From: Dromiciops gliroides | Lineage: Eukaryota > Chordata > Mammalia > Microbiotheria > Microbiotheriidae | Assembly: GCF_019393635.1 (NCBI RefSeq) | Contig: NC_057862.1 | Location: forward strand, 97,828,659 to 97,892,658 | Direction: 5' to 3' | Length of the DNA: 64,000 nucleotides | Shown: piece after piece, positions 1 to 11,454 of the stretch | Layout of the letters: each line of letters starts with the position of its first letter | Numbering within the stretch: position 1 is the stretch's first letter | The notes under the pieces: generated by a model | Seen by the model: the letters and a program-made list of their open reading frames with translations, nothing else | Told to the model about the DNA's origin: nothing | The model's database searches: none | Made by a program: the position numbers and the translations under genes

Positions 1-10
1 GTGTGTGTGT

Positions 11-138
11 CAATTGGGGTTAAGTGACTTGCCCAGGGTCACACAGCTAATAAGTGTCAAGTGTCTGAGGTCAGATTTGAACTCAGGTCCTCCTGAATCC
101 AGGCCTGGTGCTCTATCCACTGTGCCACCTAGCTGCCC
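11..138 (-). repeat. tRNA-derived marsupial SINE, reverse orientation
   Basis: On the + strand it reads CAATTGGGGTTAAGTGAC through CCACCTAGCTGCCC, the complement of the SINE. A GTGTGT stretch precedes it at the window edge. Confidence 0.9.
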
Positions 139-299
139 GTGACTGATTTTTTTTTTAACAATATGAAAACAAAACAAATGAAGATGCAGGCATTTTTCCA
201 AATACTTAAGAAGGGACTAAAGATAAAGGTCAACATCAAACTGAAAATCAGTGACCTCATATAATGAATTTATCAGACACTTTGTGGTTACAGAGTTTG

Positions 300-480
300 T
301 TCTCATTTTAGATTTCCCATGACCCCATAAGGTAGCTAGTGTAACATTTACCTCCATTTTACACCTAAGAAAAATAGATGTTAAGGGTGGTGAAATGACT
401 TGCTCAAAGTCACTCACCAAAGGGTGGAACCAGGATTCAAGCCCACTTCTCTGGATTCAGAGGCTAACACTCATTACAAT
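300..480 (-). repeat. MIR-like SINE relic
   Basis: It contains the degraded motifs CCATTTTACACCTAAGAAA and GACTTGCTCAAAGTCAC, which fit an old MIR in reverse. Confidence 0.6.
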
Positions 481-1946
481 ATGTATCTTTTTTTGTGTAG
501 AGGAAGCCACTGGCCTGGAAGGAAAATTCCAAGCATTCAGAACTCACCTAGGGAAAGTCTCTGCCCACTTCTCCTATCTGTCCTTTGATCTCTGAGTAAG
601 CTCATTTACAATTCCCTTTCCTAGGGCAGTGATCTACTAGAACCAGCTCCTACCAGCTAGCCAGAGCCTATTATTAAATTTTCATTGAGAGCATTTAAAC
701 CCCAGAAATGGGCAAATGCTACAAATCAGGGCTTGATTTATTGTTTTGTTTTTTTTCCAAAAATAATTTTTCTCCCTCTTTGTTTGACCAGTTTTCTCTG
801 TCACTCTATCTAGAAAGTAATTTCATCTGCTTGCTTTTTTTTTTTTCAGTAAGACAGTATATTTTTATGGAATATATTATACATGTGTGTAATGTTCGGA
901 ATCTCTGGCTAGAAATGCTTCGTGGCTTTTATGATGGTTTGAGGTACTATAAAATGTGAAAATGAGATTTTCCTAACCTTTGCTCAAACACAATCCACCT
1001 TGAACTTATCTCCAGTGGGGACCAGTTGAACCCTAACTCATCTTTCATTAGAAAAAATAATCTAAAGGAGTAGGTTAAAATCATATCAGCTGGTCTCCTG
1101 GTGTGTAAGAAATAGAGTTATACATTGATTCAACATGTCTCTCCAGGTTTTCTGAAGGATTAAAAGCCCTTATTTTAGGGCTATGTTTCTAGTTTGATTA
1201 TAACTCCCAATTCAAAAAGGGCAAGAACCATTGTGTGTGTTGGCCCCATGAAATGAATTTACTTACAGACTGTTGGCATGAGATTTAGGCAACCCATTTT
1301 TGTACAAGTAAATCATTTTTCAAGTGTTAAAAAGACAATACCTTGTAAATAGAATTAGACAGTGAATATATCTTGGTAAAGGGCTAGTCTATTATCTGGC
1401 ATGAGGAAAACATAGGTTATCCATGATAACTGCGAAGGAATGTAATCTTTTTGTCGCCAGTGAAGATGTAATTAACGAAGGACAAGATGGCATGACAACT
1501 TCTCTTATTTTTTGCCCTGCTTGGCTTAGACACACAAAGCAGAAAGTAACAGCCCATGTTTATAAAGAAAACTAATTACATTCTACTCATTCCTATTGTG
1601 CTCAGTATAATTTATGTGTTCCAACATGATCATGGCCCCAAATATTTGAAGGCTAGGAAAAAAGAAAAGAAGTAAACTTCATCTCATACTGTGTTTGGGA
1701 CATAAGCAATTTTGGTCCATGAGCCAATAGGGACAGTTAACAGTGATAATATTTTATATTTGAAAAATGCATTTATTTTTTCAATGTTCTTTTACTTTTA
1801 AAAATTTTGCTTGATTTTTACACTGACTTTGTAAATTAAATGGCAAAGATAAGACCCAAGAACATCAGGATAGGCCACAATAGCAAGTTGAACTGAATGT
1901 ATTGAAAATAAACAATGAGCCACTCTTGGTTCCAAAAATCAACTTC
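481..1946. other. Unique AT-rich intronic sequence
   Basis: No gene, RNA or recognisable repeat was seen in this stretch of about 1.5 kb. Confidence 0.5.
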
Positions 1947-2783
1947 AGAATTATAAAACAGGATGCTAAGGACCTTGACCACATGGCTTGCCCTCAGAGG
2001 CCTTCACCTCATGGCGGAGCTTTTCTACAATTATCACCAATTTGGAGTTCATGGTTGAAGCAGGCTGGTGACGGAGGACTTGAGGAGGAACCAGACAAGG
2101 CTGGAACTCTAGACTAGAGCCAAGATGGTGGAGGAAAGGCAGTGAGCTCCCAAACTCATGACACAATCGCTCCAAAAAACATCCAAATAACGCCATAGGA
2201 AAATGCCCGAAGCAATAAAACTCACAGAAGAATGTGCTGAAATCATCTTCTAACCAAGAACAGCTTGGAAGGTCAGAAGGAGGGAGCTGCTGTGCTAATA
2301 CAGGAGTCAAGCCCAACCCCACAGTCACCCTGACACAGATCCAGTCCCAGGAAGGCCTAAGAAGAGAAACAGACCCCCAGAGCCTCTGAATCAGCTGAAG
2401 CACCAGTGTTGTCTGAAACTAAGCTCACAGTCTGGTGAGTGGGCTGAGCCCTGGGCAGGGGGGAGGCCACAGGGGTATATGCTGGTGCTAAGGCAGAACT
2501 TGGATTTTACATCCCTGCTGAGAACCAGGAGGTAGGCTCAAGTAGCAGTGGCCCAGGTGGGGGAGGGACACAGGCTCGTCGGAGCTAACAACCACAACAC
2601 ACAAAGCTGGTTGATTAGCAAGTTGGTCTGGGGGTCATCTAAGGACCAGGGAACAGGCCAGGTGAGGGAAGAACCTGATTCTCCTTAAATCATACCACCT
2701 GGGACTTCTTAAGCTTGGGATACTGCAGCCTGGAAACAGTGCCCCACTTTAAGGAGCTAAAAGTCAAGTAAAAGAAGGGCAAG

Positions 2784-3770
2784 ATGAGCAGACAGAGAAA
2801 GGTGAGGACCATAGAAAGTTTCTTCAGTAACAAGGAAGACCAAGGGGCACCCTCAGAGAAGATGTCAAATCAGGGCCCCTATATCTAAAGCTTCCAAGAA
2901 AAATATGAATGGTCTCAGGCCCATAGAGGAGCTCAAAAAGGACTTTGAAGATAAAGTTAGAGAGGTAGAGGAAAAAATGGAAAGAGAAATGAGGGTGATG
3001 CAGGAAAGACATGAAGAAAAAAGTCAACAGCTTGAAAAGTCAAATTGGCCAAATGGAAAGAGGAGGTACAAAAGCTCTCTGAAGAAAATAAGTGCCTAAA
3101 ATTAGGATTGAACAATGGAAGCTCAGTGACTTTATGAGAAACCAAACACAAATAAAGCAAATCCAAATGAATAAAAAAAGAGGGCAATGTGAAATATCTT
3201 CTGGGAAAAACTGCAGACCTGGAAAATAGAGTCCAGGAGAGATCATTTGAAAATTATTGGTTCTACCTGAAAACCATGATCAAGGAAAGAGCTTAGACAC
3301 CATCTTCCAAGATATTCTCAGGGGAAAATTGCCCTGAAATTCTAGAAGAAGAATCTAAATAGAAATTGAAAGAATCCTACCCGATCACCTCCACAGAACG
3401 AGATCCCAAAAAGGGAAAACTCCTAGGAATATATAGCCAAATTCCAGAGCTCTCAGGTGCAAGAGAGAAATATGCAAGCTAGACCAAAAAGAAAGAATTC
3501 AAGTACTGTGGAGCCCCAGTCAGGATAGCACAAGATCTAGCAGCTTCTACATTAGAAGGACCGTAGGGCATGGAATATGATATTCCAAAGGGCAAAGGAA
3601 ATGGGATTACAACCAGAATCACCTACCCAGAAAAACTCAGGCATAATCTTTCAGTGGAAAAAATAGGGACTTTAATGAAAAAGAAGACTTTAAGATATTT
3701 GTGATGAAAAGACCTGAACTGAATGGCAAATTTGACTTTCAAATACAAGACCCTAGAGAACCATAAAAAA
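2784..3770 (+). pseudogene. Degraded L1/HAL1 ORF1 (RNA-binding protein) relic
   Basis: It opens at an ATG with MSRQRKVRTIESFFSNKED and is soon stopped near 2887. A later open segment (2905-3099) is rich in Glu, Lys and Arg in a heptad-like pattern (EELKKDFEDKVREVEEK), as expected for the ORF1p coiled coil. Further matches to the C-terminal half run to about 3770 but are split by stops and frameshifts. It is not expected to make a functional protein. Confidence 0.7.
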
Positions 3771-4497
3771 ATTGGAGCTGGGGCACATACCTGGGGTCGT
3801 GCAGTGGGTGACTGTCTTATGTCTGAGGCTGGGTTTTGGCTGAGATCACTGGTCCAGGGGTGATGCTTTGTCCTCTGTGTCACTTACCTAGGTGATGACA
3901 TCTTTAGGGGTCAATTGAGGGGTGAAGGGAATTCACTGGGAGAGGGGGAAGGGCAGAGGTGAAATCCTACATGAAAGAAACAGGAAAAGGCTTATGGATT
4001 GGGGGAAGAGATGGGAGAGGCAGCAAGGCAGTAAGTGATTTTACACTCATCAGAAAAAGACTCGAAGACCTTAAACTCATAAGAGCGGCCTCAAGGAGGG
4101 ACTAACACACATACCCAATTAGGTGGAGTAATCTGTTTAATCTGGGCAGTAAATGAGCCTAACACTCTTCAGAATTGGCTCAAAGACCTCAATCTCATTA
4201 GAATTGGCTCCTTTAGGTTTCTGGAAGGTTTATAAGACAATAATGTACACACTCAATTGGGTGGAGTAATCTCTCTAACCTGCAGGAAATAGGAGGGGAA
4301 GGGGATAAAGAGAGAGGGGCAAAAGAAGGGAGGGCAGAGTGGGGGAGGGGACGACAGAAGCAAATCTCTTTTGAAGAGTGATAGGATGAAAGAAGATGGA
4401 TAATAGAATAAATATCATGGGGGAAGGGAATAGAATGGAAGGGAAACAGTTTAACAATAGTAATCATGAAAAAGAGAAAAGGGGAGAAAATTGTACA

Positions 4498-5000
4498 AAA
4501 AATATTTATAGCAACTCTTGGTGGAGGCTAAGAATTGAGAATTCAGGGAATATCCATCAATTGAGGAATGATGGAAAAATCTGTGTTATATGATTGTAGT
4601 GGAATGGTCTTGTGCTACAGGAAATGACAAACAGGATGATCCTGAAAAACCTGGAAAGACTAATGAACATCCATGTATAGTGAAGTGAGCAGAGCTGGAA
4701 GGATGTTGTGCATAGTGACAGCAGTATTGTTCAATTAGCAATTGTGAATGACTTAACTACTCTCAGCAGTGCAATGACCCAAGACAATCCCAAGGAACTA
4801 ATGAAGAAGTTTACTATGCACCCCTATAGAAAGAACTGATAAAAAGAACATTTGTGGATTGTACATATATAGCCTGGTTGCAATCTTGTGGAGGGGGAGG
4901 AAAGGGAAGGAGAAAAATTTGGAACGCTAAATCTTATGAAAATGAATGTTGAAAACTACCCTTACATGTAACTGGAAAATAAAAGTAAATGTTTGTTGCT
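4498..5000 (+). repeat. L1-type 3' terminal segment within the HAL1-like element
   Basis: AATATTTATAGCAACTCT and the following ~450 bp parallel the L1 3' end at about 39748-40500 (shared CATCAATTGRGGAATG and a TGATTGTARTGGAAT motif). This supports a common LINE 3' tail. Confidence 0.7.
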
Positions 5001-5080
5001 AAAAAAAAAATTATTAAAAAAAAAAAGAATTATAAAACAAAGGAGACAACCATTTTTATGAAAAAAGCTGGGGGGGGGGG

Positions 5081-5229
5081 GGCAGCTAGTTGGCGCAGTG
5101 GATAGAGCACCAGCCCCTGGAGTCAGGAGTACCTGAGTTCAAATCCGGCCTCAGACACTTAACGCTTACTAGCTGTGTGACCCTAGGCAAGTCACTTAAT
5201 CCCAATTGCCGGACCAAAAAAAAAAAAAA
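5081..5229 (+). repeat. tRNA-derived marsupial SINE, full length
   Basis: It runs from GGCAGCTAGTTGGCGCAG to the A tail. A 12 G run precedes it and a 14 G run follows, within AAGCTRGGGG repeats that look like an imperfect target duplication. Confidence 0.92.
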
Positions 5230-5770
5230 GCTAGGGGGGGGGGGGGGAGTAGGTCGGGGGTGGTTAGTGAGCCAAAAGTTCAATGTGGATCAACCATCAA
5301 AAATGTCACCAGTCAATAACAGCAGTCAAAAATCCTAGTGCTACCCTAGGCTGCCTTAAGAAAGGCATGGTGACCAGAACATGGTACTGTTCTAGACTCT
5401 TATAGTCTGCCCCAGTCATACCATACTAGAATATTGTATATGGTGCCACATTTTAGGTAATATTTCATAGATGAGAAAGCAGAGGTTGAAAAATGTTAAG
5501 GGATCAAAATGTTATGTGGCCTGGTGTTGTTGGTGGGGAGAGGGGGCAGGACAAGGAGGTACTGCTGGAGGGTAGTGATACTGCCACACCCATAGTGTAT
5601 TCAATAACTTTTGTTTAGTTGGTTGGTTACATTTTTTTTTAATGTGTGCAAGATATGACTATAATGAAATTAAATAGATTCTGTAAGCAGCATGAAAATC
5701 AGTCTCATTACTCAGCATTCACCTCCTCGGGTGTGTGTCTTATTTTTCTTTGGATAAGTTCCTATAAACC
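5230..5770. other. Unique sequence with a short MIR-like fragment
   Basis: Only a faint reverse MIR-like piece near 5450-5510 (ATAGATGAGAAAGCAGAGG) was seen; no gene. Confidence 0.45.
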
Positions 5771-5779
5771 AGGAAACGT

Positions 5780-5845
5780 ATTAGTTAATAGTCAAACATT
5801 TATTAAGTGCCTACTATAATGCCAGGCACTGTGCTATATTTCTTT
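5780..5845 (-). repeat. L2 3' end, reverse
   Basis: It contains CATTTATTAAGTGCCTACT followed by GCCAGGCACTGTGCT, the reversed L2 terminal motif. Confidence 0.75.
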
Positions 5846-6089
5846 GCAGACCAACCCCTCCTCTCCCAGTAACTAGCAAGGGCTTATAACATTGATTAAA
5901 AGTTAGACCCACTTAATTATTATGCTGTGTTTTAGGGAGCCCTTTTTCTTCATAGACCTTGTTAGCTGTGTGACCTTGGATGAATTACTATTCTTCCCTA
6001 GTCCTCACTTTCTATATGATCTCTAAGGTCCCTTCTAGCTCTAACAGTCTACCAGTCTATTAGTTTAAGCTCAGAGTTCCCTTAGAACC

Positions 6090-6222
6090 CAAAGGATGGA
6101 CAGAGCGTAAGCTCCTTGAGACCAGGGACTGTTTTTTCATTTTGTCTATGTATCCCTCAGCACAGTGCCTTGTATGACACCTTAGTAGGTGCCTAATAAA
6201 TGTTTGATGAATTGAATGGACA
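6090..6222 (+). repeat. L2 3' end
   Basis: It runs AAGCTCCTTGAGACCAGGGAC ... GTAGGTGCCTAATAAATG, the forward L2 terminal motif. Confidence 0.8.
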
Positions 6223-7338
6223 AATCATATTAGCTAGGCAACACAAATCAATGCCAGTCATCATTCTGAAATTCAGTACCCCCCCCCCCCCCCCGCCCCG
6301 AAAAGACAGGGGAAAAAATACTACCAAGAATGTGCCCTATCCTCAGCCAGTTAGCTCAGGTGATTTAAGTATATTGTAGCTGATGTCAGAATGATGGTTA
6401 TATTTCATATACAGGAGAGACTACAGCCAAATGGGCATCTCACAAAGCTATGTCTTTGACCACAAGGTGGACCAGGGCCAGAGTCTATATGTTTTGGACA
6501 TTCTTCCTGCCAGAGAAAGGAATCATAGCTCATATGCTAGTGCTAATACATTAGCTGGCTCCTCTCTATGTGTGAAGGATAATATATTATTATTATTATT
6601 ATTTTGCCCACTTCTGACTATAATCAGTTATGGATTGACCTGGTGACATAGGGACACATTAAAAATGACCAGTGCTCTGAGAGAGGACTTCATCTCACCC
6701 AGTAATGTATACCCTAGAAATAAGCCATCCATTTTCTTTTACTGTAAGGAAATCTGGATATGAGTTGCCAGGGTAACAGAAGTCTGTGTTCACAAGCAGC
6801 AAAGAACCGATATTTATGGAAAAATTGCCCCATTTCCTGCCAGCACAAATGAAAGGCCTTCTTTATCAGGAAATGACAGTTTGAAAAGAATTTGTATTTG
6901 TCTTGAGTTAAAAGAGGGCTTTTGTTTTTCAATGTTATCTAACTTCAGACAATTTAATTGATCGCTGGTGAAAGATGCCAGTGGGAACTATAGGTCCAAG
7001 CGGCAGAGCAAATGGAAATCTCCCACCTTCAGGAGAAATTATTGTCACCGATATAAGCATTTGTAATATTTATTATGTATAAACCACAGTGCTAGACACT
7101 GCAAGGGTCCAAAGGTATATCCTTTGCCCTAAAGAGTCTTGGAATCTGTTGAGAAAATAAAGCATAAAAAGAAAACATGGAATATAAAGCAAGCTAAATG
7201 AGGCAATAATGAGAGAGCACTAATCAGCCTCAATGAATCTAAGTCATCAGACCTAAGCAAATTACATATAAGGGACTGATTGAACTATTGGATACGATTG
7301 TTGAGCTTCTATCACTGATCTTTGAAAAAGCATGGGGA
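6223..7338. other. Mostly unique intronic sequence with simple repeats
   Basis: It includes a C16 run (6279-6294), an ATT microsatellite (about 6582-6604) and a weak reverse L2 piece near 7050-7150. No gene was seen. Confidence 0.5.
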
Positions 7339-7516
7339 GGGGCAGCTAGGTGGGCACAGTGGATAAAGCACTGGCCCTGGATTCAGGAGTACCTGAGTTC
7401 AAATTGACCTCAGACACTTGACACTTTGACACTTACTAGCTGTGTGACCCTGGCAAGTCACTTAAGCCCCATTGCCCTGCAAAAAAAAAAAAAAAAGAAA
7501 GAAGAAAGAAAGAAAG

Positions 7517-7583
<67 letters not shown>

Positions 7584-7595
7584 AAAAGAAAGAAG
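7339..7595 (+). repeat. tRNA-derived SINE with long (AAAG)n tail
   Basis: It is flanked by the direct repeat AAGCATGGGGA (7328-7338, 7596-7606). The tail from about 7482 is A-rich and then about 100 bp of GAAA repeats, a microsatellite grown from the poly(A) tail. The longer open frames here are translations of this tail. Confidence 0.93.
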
Positions 7596-7664
7596 AAGCA
7601 TGGGGAAATGGACAGTTGCCCCAGGCTTAGAAACACTAGTATCATCTGATTTTTCAAAAAAGTA

Positions 7665-7961
7665 GAAGAAAAGAAGACTCTTGAAAACCACAGAAAACTG
7701 AGCTTGACTGATTCCAGGCAAAATTCTAAAAACATATTATTAAAAGGATATTGATTTGTAAGCACTTAGAAAAGGAAATGGTGCTCATGGTGAGCCAGCT
7801 TGCCATTATTATAAGTGATATCAGTCTAACCTCAATTCCTTTTTTGAAAAGGTTAACAGACTGGTAGCTCGAGGGAAGGTCATAGACAAAATATGCCTGA
7901 ATTTCAACAAAGCATTTGACAAATTCTCTCCTGATATCCCTGTGGAGACAAGAAAATGAGA
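7665..7961 (+). pseudogene. CR1/L3-type LINE reverse transcriptase fragment
   Basis: The sequence around 7880-7930 translates to a degraded NFNKAFD motif, resembling the DFSKAFDTVSH motif of CR1-clade reverse transcriptases. Upstream pieces (ATTATTAAAAGGATATTG, AGTCTAACCTCAATTCC) fit the same old LINE. No intact frame remains. Confidence 0.5.
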
Positions 7962-7969
7962 TGGGGGGG

Positions 7970-8116
7970 GGGCAGCTAGGTGGCACAGTGGATAAAGCAC
8001 TGGCCCTGGATTCAGGAGAACCTGAGTTCAAATCCAGTCTCAGACACTTGACACTTACTAGCTGTGTGATCCTGGGCAAGTCACTTAACCCCAATTGACT
8101 CACTTAAAAAAAAAAG
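7970..8116 (+). repeat. tRNA-derived SINE, full length
   Basis: It has GGCAGCTAGGTGGCACAG, a central GAGTTCAAATCCAG, and an ATTGACTCACTTAAAA end. A run of about ten G precedes it. Confidence 0.92.
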
Positions 8117-8154
8117 TAGGGAGCTATGAAAGTCTTTAAGCAGGAGAATCACAA

Positions 8155-8372
8155 CTTATAAAAGTCACTTAACCTCAATTACCTTAAGCATCTGGGGCCA
8201 TCTCCAATTGTTCTGATGCACATCTTGCCACTGGACCCAGATGGCTGTGGAGGAGAGAGTGAGGTTGGTGACCTTGCACAACTCTCCTTGCTTAAATCCA
8301 ATTCAGTACAAGTCATGATATCACCCTGGTGTCATGGTCCTCTTCAAGAATGAAGGACAAACAACAATAATA
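8155..8372 (+). repeat. Older marsupial SINE 3' portion (GGACAAACAAC end)
   Basis: It contains CATCTTGCCACTGGACCC, GAGAGTGAGGTTGGTGACC and ends GAATGAAGGACAAACAAC, which I recall as the 3' end of an abundant marsupial SINE. The exact family name is uncertain. Confidence 0.6.
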
Positions 8373-9398
8373 TCATAGTATAAAATCTGGCAGGTTTCAC
8401 CAACTTATACAGGACTTTGAGTATGAACCTAGCAATGGGACTCTCTTACTTGAGGACCAGCATAGCTAAATGTGTAGACTGACCATTCACATTCAGTATT
8501 AAATTGGTCTTTATCCCAGCAATTTATGAAAACCACCAACTGAGGGAGTGCAATCTCATTGAAAGGATTATGTGCTCTGATGAAATCAGAGATCCTGGAA
8601 GATTTAGGTACAGGATACATCCCCTAAATGCAATGGGCTGCCTTACTGGTGAAAATATCTAAATACTGTCTCTGGCTAGAAAGCCAAGGCTGTTTATGCC
8701 AACAGGAGTATTCCTCTGGTTTCCTCTTTGTTCCAAACCTGAATTCGCTTGCTTCCTGTGTCCTGTAGTTTACCATCTTGTGTAGAGGTGCTGTGCCAAT
8801 CACAGCAGATGGGCTCCCATACATTAGTGTGCCAGATATTCAGAAGGTATAAGTGATTGAGGCTAGATATTCAATTCCTGTAGATATGAGCCAGTACAGA
8901 AACTCCTCCTGTAAAAGGTAATTTTGGAGTTGACTTCAGATGAACACTATGTCGAAGATGGTCATTTTGATTGAGCTAGTATCAAGGGAGTAACCAGGAG
9001 GACTACTCCAGTTTAGGATAGTAATAACCTTAGGATCCAGAAGATTTAAGGTGAGATTTGCAATGTTTCCATTTGAATAAGGAGGATTGACTCTTACCCT
9101 TTTCAAACATTCATCCTGACACATATGTGTCTGTGACATGGATTTTTTTTTTCTTTTTGCACTATTTAAATTATTTTCAAATGTAGATCCCCAGGAGGAA
9201 AAAAGTGAATTTTTATGTAACTACTTGTCTGCAAGTTTAGGCCCTTTTTCTAGGAAAGACTTTCTGTCTATTCTTAGCCTTACTGACACAAGTAGAGGTC
9301 ATTATTTGGGTGTATGGGAAACTGTGAAGGTATCCAGAAAAAACAAACTCTTAAAATGTAACAGAATTTAAAAAAAAACCCTTTTGACTCTTTTATAT
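8373..9398. other. Unique intronic sequence
   Basis: No supported gene or recognisable repeat was found. Confidence 0.45.
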
Positions 9399-9487
9399 AA
9401 ATGCATATATATGTACATGTATAAATGTGTATAGTATATACATATACATACATATATACGCGCGCGTGCGCACGCACACACACAAAA
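9399..9487. repeat. (TA)n/(CG)n/(CA)n alternating dinucleotide tract
   Basis: A TA-rich stretch passes into GCGCGC and then CACACA. From 9435 to 9484 pyrimidine and purine alternate without a break. Confidence 0.9.
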
Positions 9488-9659
9488 CGGTCATCTACCA
9501 TTACTTTCTCTTTGATTTTTGCAGGTAAAATTTTAGTCACTTCAAACATGCTTACACAAATTGTGTGACTGAATTCAACAAAGATTCATTTAGTGCTTAC
9601 AGTATGCAAGGCATTATGAGTTAAATTGATCAACATGAGGAAATTTGCTTATAAGAAGA

Positions 9660-9845
9660 GAAAGATCTCTGCTGGAGTCAAGAAGACTCCAGTAGGTTCA
9701 AATCCCACCTCTGACACTACTAACCCTATGACTGGGGTCTTTTACTTTATCCTCTTTTTACCTCAATTTCCTCATCTACAAAATGAAGGGATTGAACTAG
9801 ATGGCCCCTGAAGTGCCCTCTGTTTCTAGATCTATATTCCTATAA
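9660..9845 (+). repeat. MIR-like SINE
   Basis: It carries GGTTCAAATCCCACCTCTG and CTCAATTTCCTCATCTACA, the forward MIR core and 3' motifs. Confidence 0.75.
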
Positions 9846-10452
9846 CCTTTACATGGCTTACCATTAAATATTATGATGTAACATGAGAGTTCTCAGAAAA
9901 TAACAATTGTGGTATGTCAAGTATATATGTATATAATGCTTATCTATTTGCAAATATAATAATTATAATATAACAAAATATATAATAATATAATATTGTG
10001 TTTTATATAGCCATATATTGTATATAAATCAAATATAATATATGTATCTACTATATAATAGAGCATAACACATTAGAATATAATTTTTATATATTTTTAT
10101 GTAATATACGAACATATAATAATCAGCTTAATTATCATTTAACTTAAAAGCACCAGTCCCATGGCTCATTAAATATTGTGCAAATTACCCTTAAAATCAG
10201 TGACCTTAAGAGAAAACATTGCCAGTCAAATGTTCAACAGACTTTATTATGGTCCCAAACCTAAATAGAAGGTTTCAAAGCAGTCCAAACCTCAGCCTCA
10301 GGGAGAATTACTGTCAGATTCCTCAAGCAGATTTGTGAGTGAATGTGAGGAAATGGTACTGTCCCCACCTGCATAGAAAATCCACCTCCCCCTTCCTTTT
10401 TGAAAAAAATGGACTGGTCCACAGTAATTGCTTGTGTGTTTAACTAGTAGGC
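9846..10452. other. AT-rich intronic sequence
   Basis: About 9930-10135 is nearly pure A/T with TATATA runs. No gene was seen. Confidence 0.5.
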
Positions 10453-10456
10453 AAAA

Positions 10457-10510
<54 letters not shown>

Positions 10511-10511
10511 G
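10453..10511. repeat. A13 run followed by (GA)n microsatellite
   Basis: The A run at 10453-10465 is followed by about 46 bp of GA repeats with one interruption near the end. Confidence 0.95.
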
Positions 10512-10533
10512 AGAGCCCCAAACTCTGTTCATC

Positions 10534-10855
10534 TTCCGTGTGTCCGGAGCTCCATACTCACTTTCCAGAGCTGGGTGTAAGAGCCCGCCAGTTTTGTAAC
10601 AGGAGGCTCAGACTGTGCACAAGGCTAGGAGGGCTACTGCTTGTCTAGCACGTCTCTTGAACTTGAAAGTAGCAGTGATCACTATTTAGCACAGCCACGG
10701 AGGTCTGGGAGAGGACCGAAGGAGCTCTACCAAAAGGTACAGCAGGCTTTGGGAAACTGGTTGTTGGGAAACTGGTTGGATTTACTTGGGCAGGCAGGGA
10801 TTTCGGCACAGGATTGTCTGAAGCTCCCAGGTGCGATCGGCAGCGTTCCAAGTGA
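10534..10855. other. CpG-enriched unique segment, possible cryptic regulatory element
   Basis: Ten CpG dinucleotides occur in about 320 bp, well above the surrounding intron. It directly follows the GA microsatellite and contains a 15 bp tandem duplication (10751-10778). An open frame over 10641-10994 has no ATG start and no recognised domain. An alternative promoter or first exon is possible but not shown by the sequence. Confidence 0.35.
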
Positions 10856-11454
10856 CAAATGCTCCAAGAGCTCTCACATCTTCTCCTTGCCTTTTTCCTA
10901 TTTGCTAGAGAAGGCACTAGGGAAAGTTATTCATTCACAGCAGCATAAGAAGTTAAAGAAGAGAGAAAGAGAGTCACTTTGGGTTAGAGGTTGATTCTCG
11001 CTTTATGTAGCCTGAATTTAAAAAAAAAAAAAAGGCAAGATGTGAGCAATGTACGATTTATGCTGTTTGCTTCAGAAAACCGCTGGTGCTCTGTGTTGTG
11101 TTGTGTTTTGTTTTATGACTCTTCAGTACGTTTTCCTGGGATAATAAAATGACTTGGAAAGTGGGAATTGAGGGAGCTGATGACAGGGTGGGGGTTCTGC
11201 CGACAGAATTATTGGTTAATTTTTAAATGTTCTCTTTTTTTCTCTTCCAAGTTCCTTGTGCTTAAAAATGAGGAAGTGAAACGTTTGAATGTTTCACGTT
11301 TTACTGCAGCTACAGGTTGAGTGATCTTAGTGCTTGTTCTCATTGTCTTAGTTCAGGAAAAAGTAACAATCTAAAAGCTGCTTTTTTTTTTTAATTCAGA
11401 AAAGATTGTATTCCTACAACCCTAAAGCAAATTACTTAATCCAATATCCTGAAG

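Larger units (their letters stand above)
1961..5025 (+). mobile_element. HAL1-like / ORF2-lacking L1 retrotransposon with 14 bp target-site duplication
   Basis: The element is flanked by the perfect 14 bp direct repeat AGAATTATAAAACA at 1947-1960 and 5026-5039 and ends in poly(A). Inside it are an L1-type 5' UTR (AGAGCCAAGATGGTGGAGG near 2115), an ORF1 relic (about 2784-3770), a purine- and G-rich 3' UTR (about 4280-4400), and a 3' end related to the L1 3' end at 39545-40505. No ORF2 (endonuclease/reverse transcriptase) region lies between, as in the half-L1 (HAL1) families described in mammals. An internally deleted L1 would look similar. The first ~70 bp resemble the end of the LTR at 25741-26157, which suggests a chimeric transcript. 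Confidence 0.8.

Noticed and set aside
1966..2403. 145-codon frame on the - strand
   Set aside because: It is antisense to the LINE 5' UTR and has no recognisable domain.
5081..5229. tRNA-like A and B boxes in SINEs as tRNA genes
   Set aside because: They are SINE promoters; no cloverleaf-competent tRNA gene was seen.
7426..7765. Open frames of Lys/Glu or Phe/Leu/Ser repeats
   Set aside because: They read the (GAAA)n tail of a SINE.
10641..10994. 117-codon open frame in the CpG-rich segment
   Set aside because: It lacks an ATG start and has no known domain; only the base composition is of interest.
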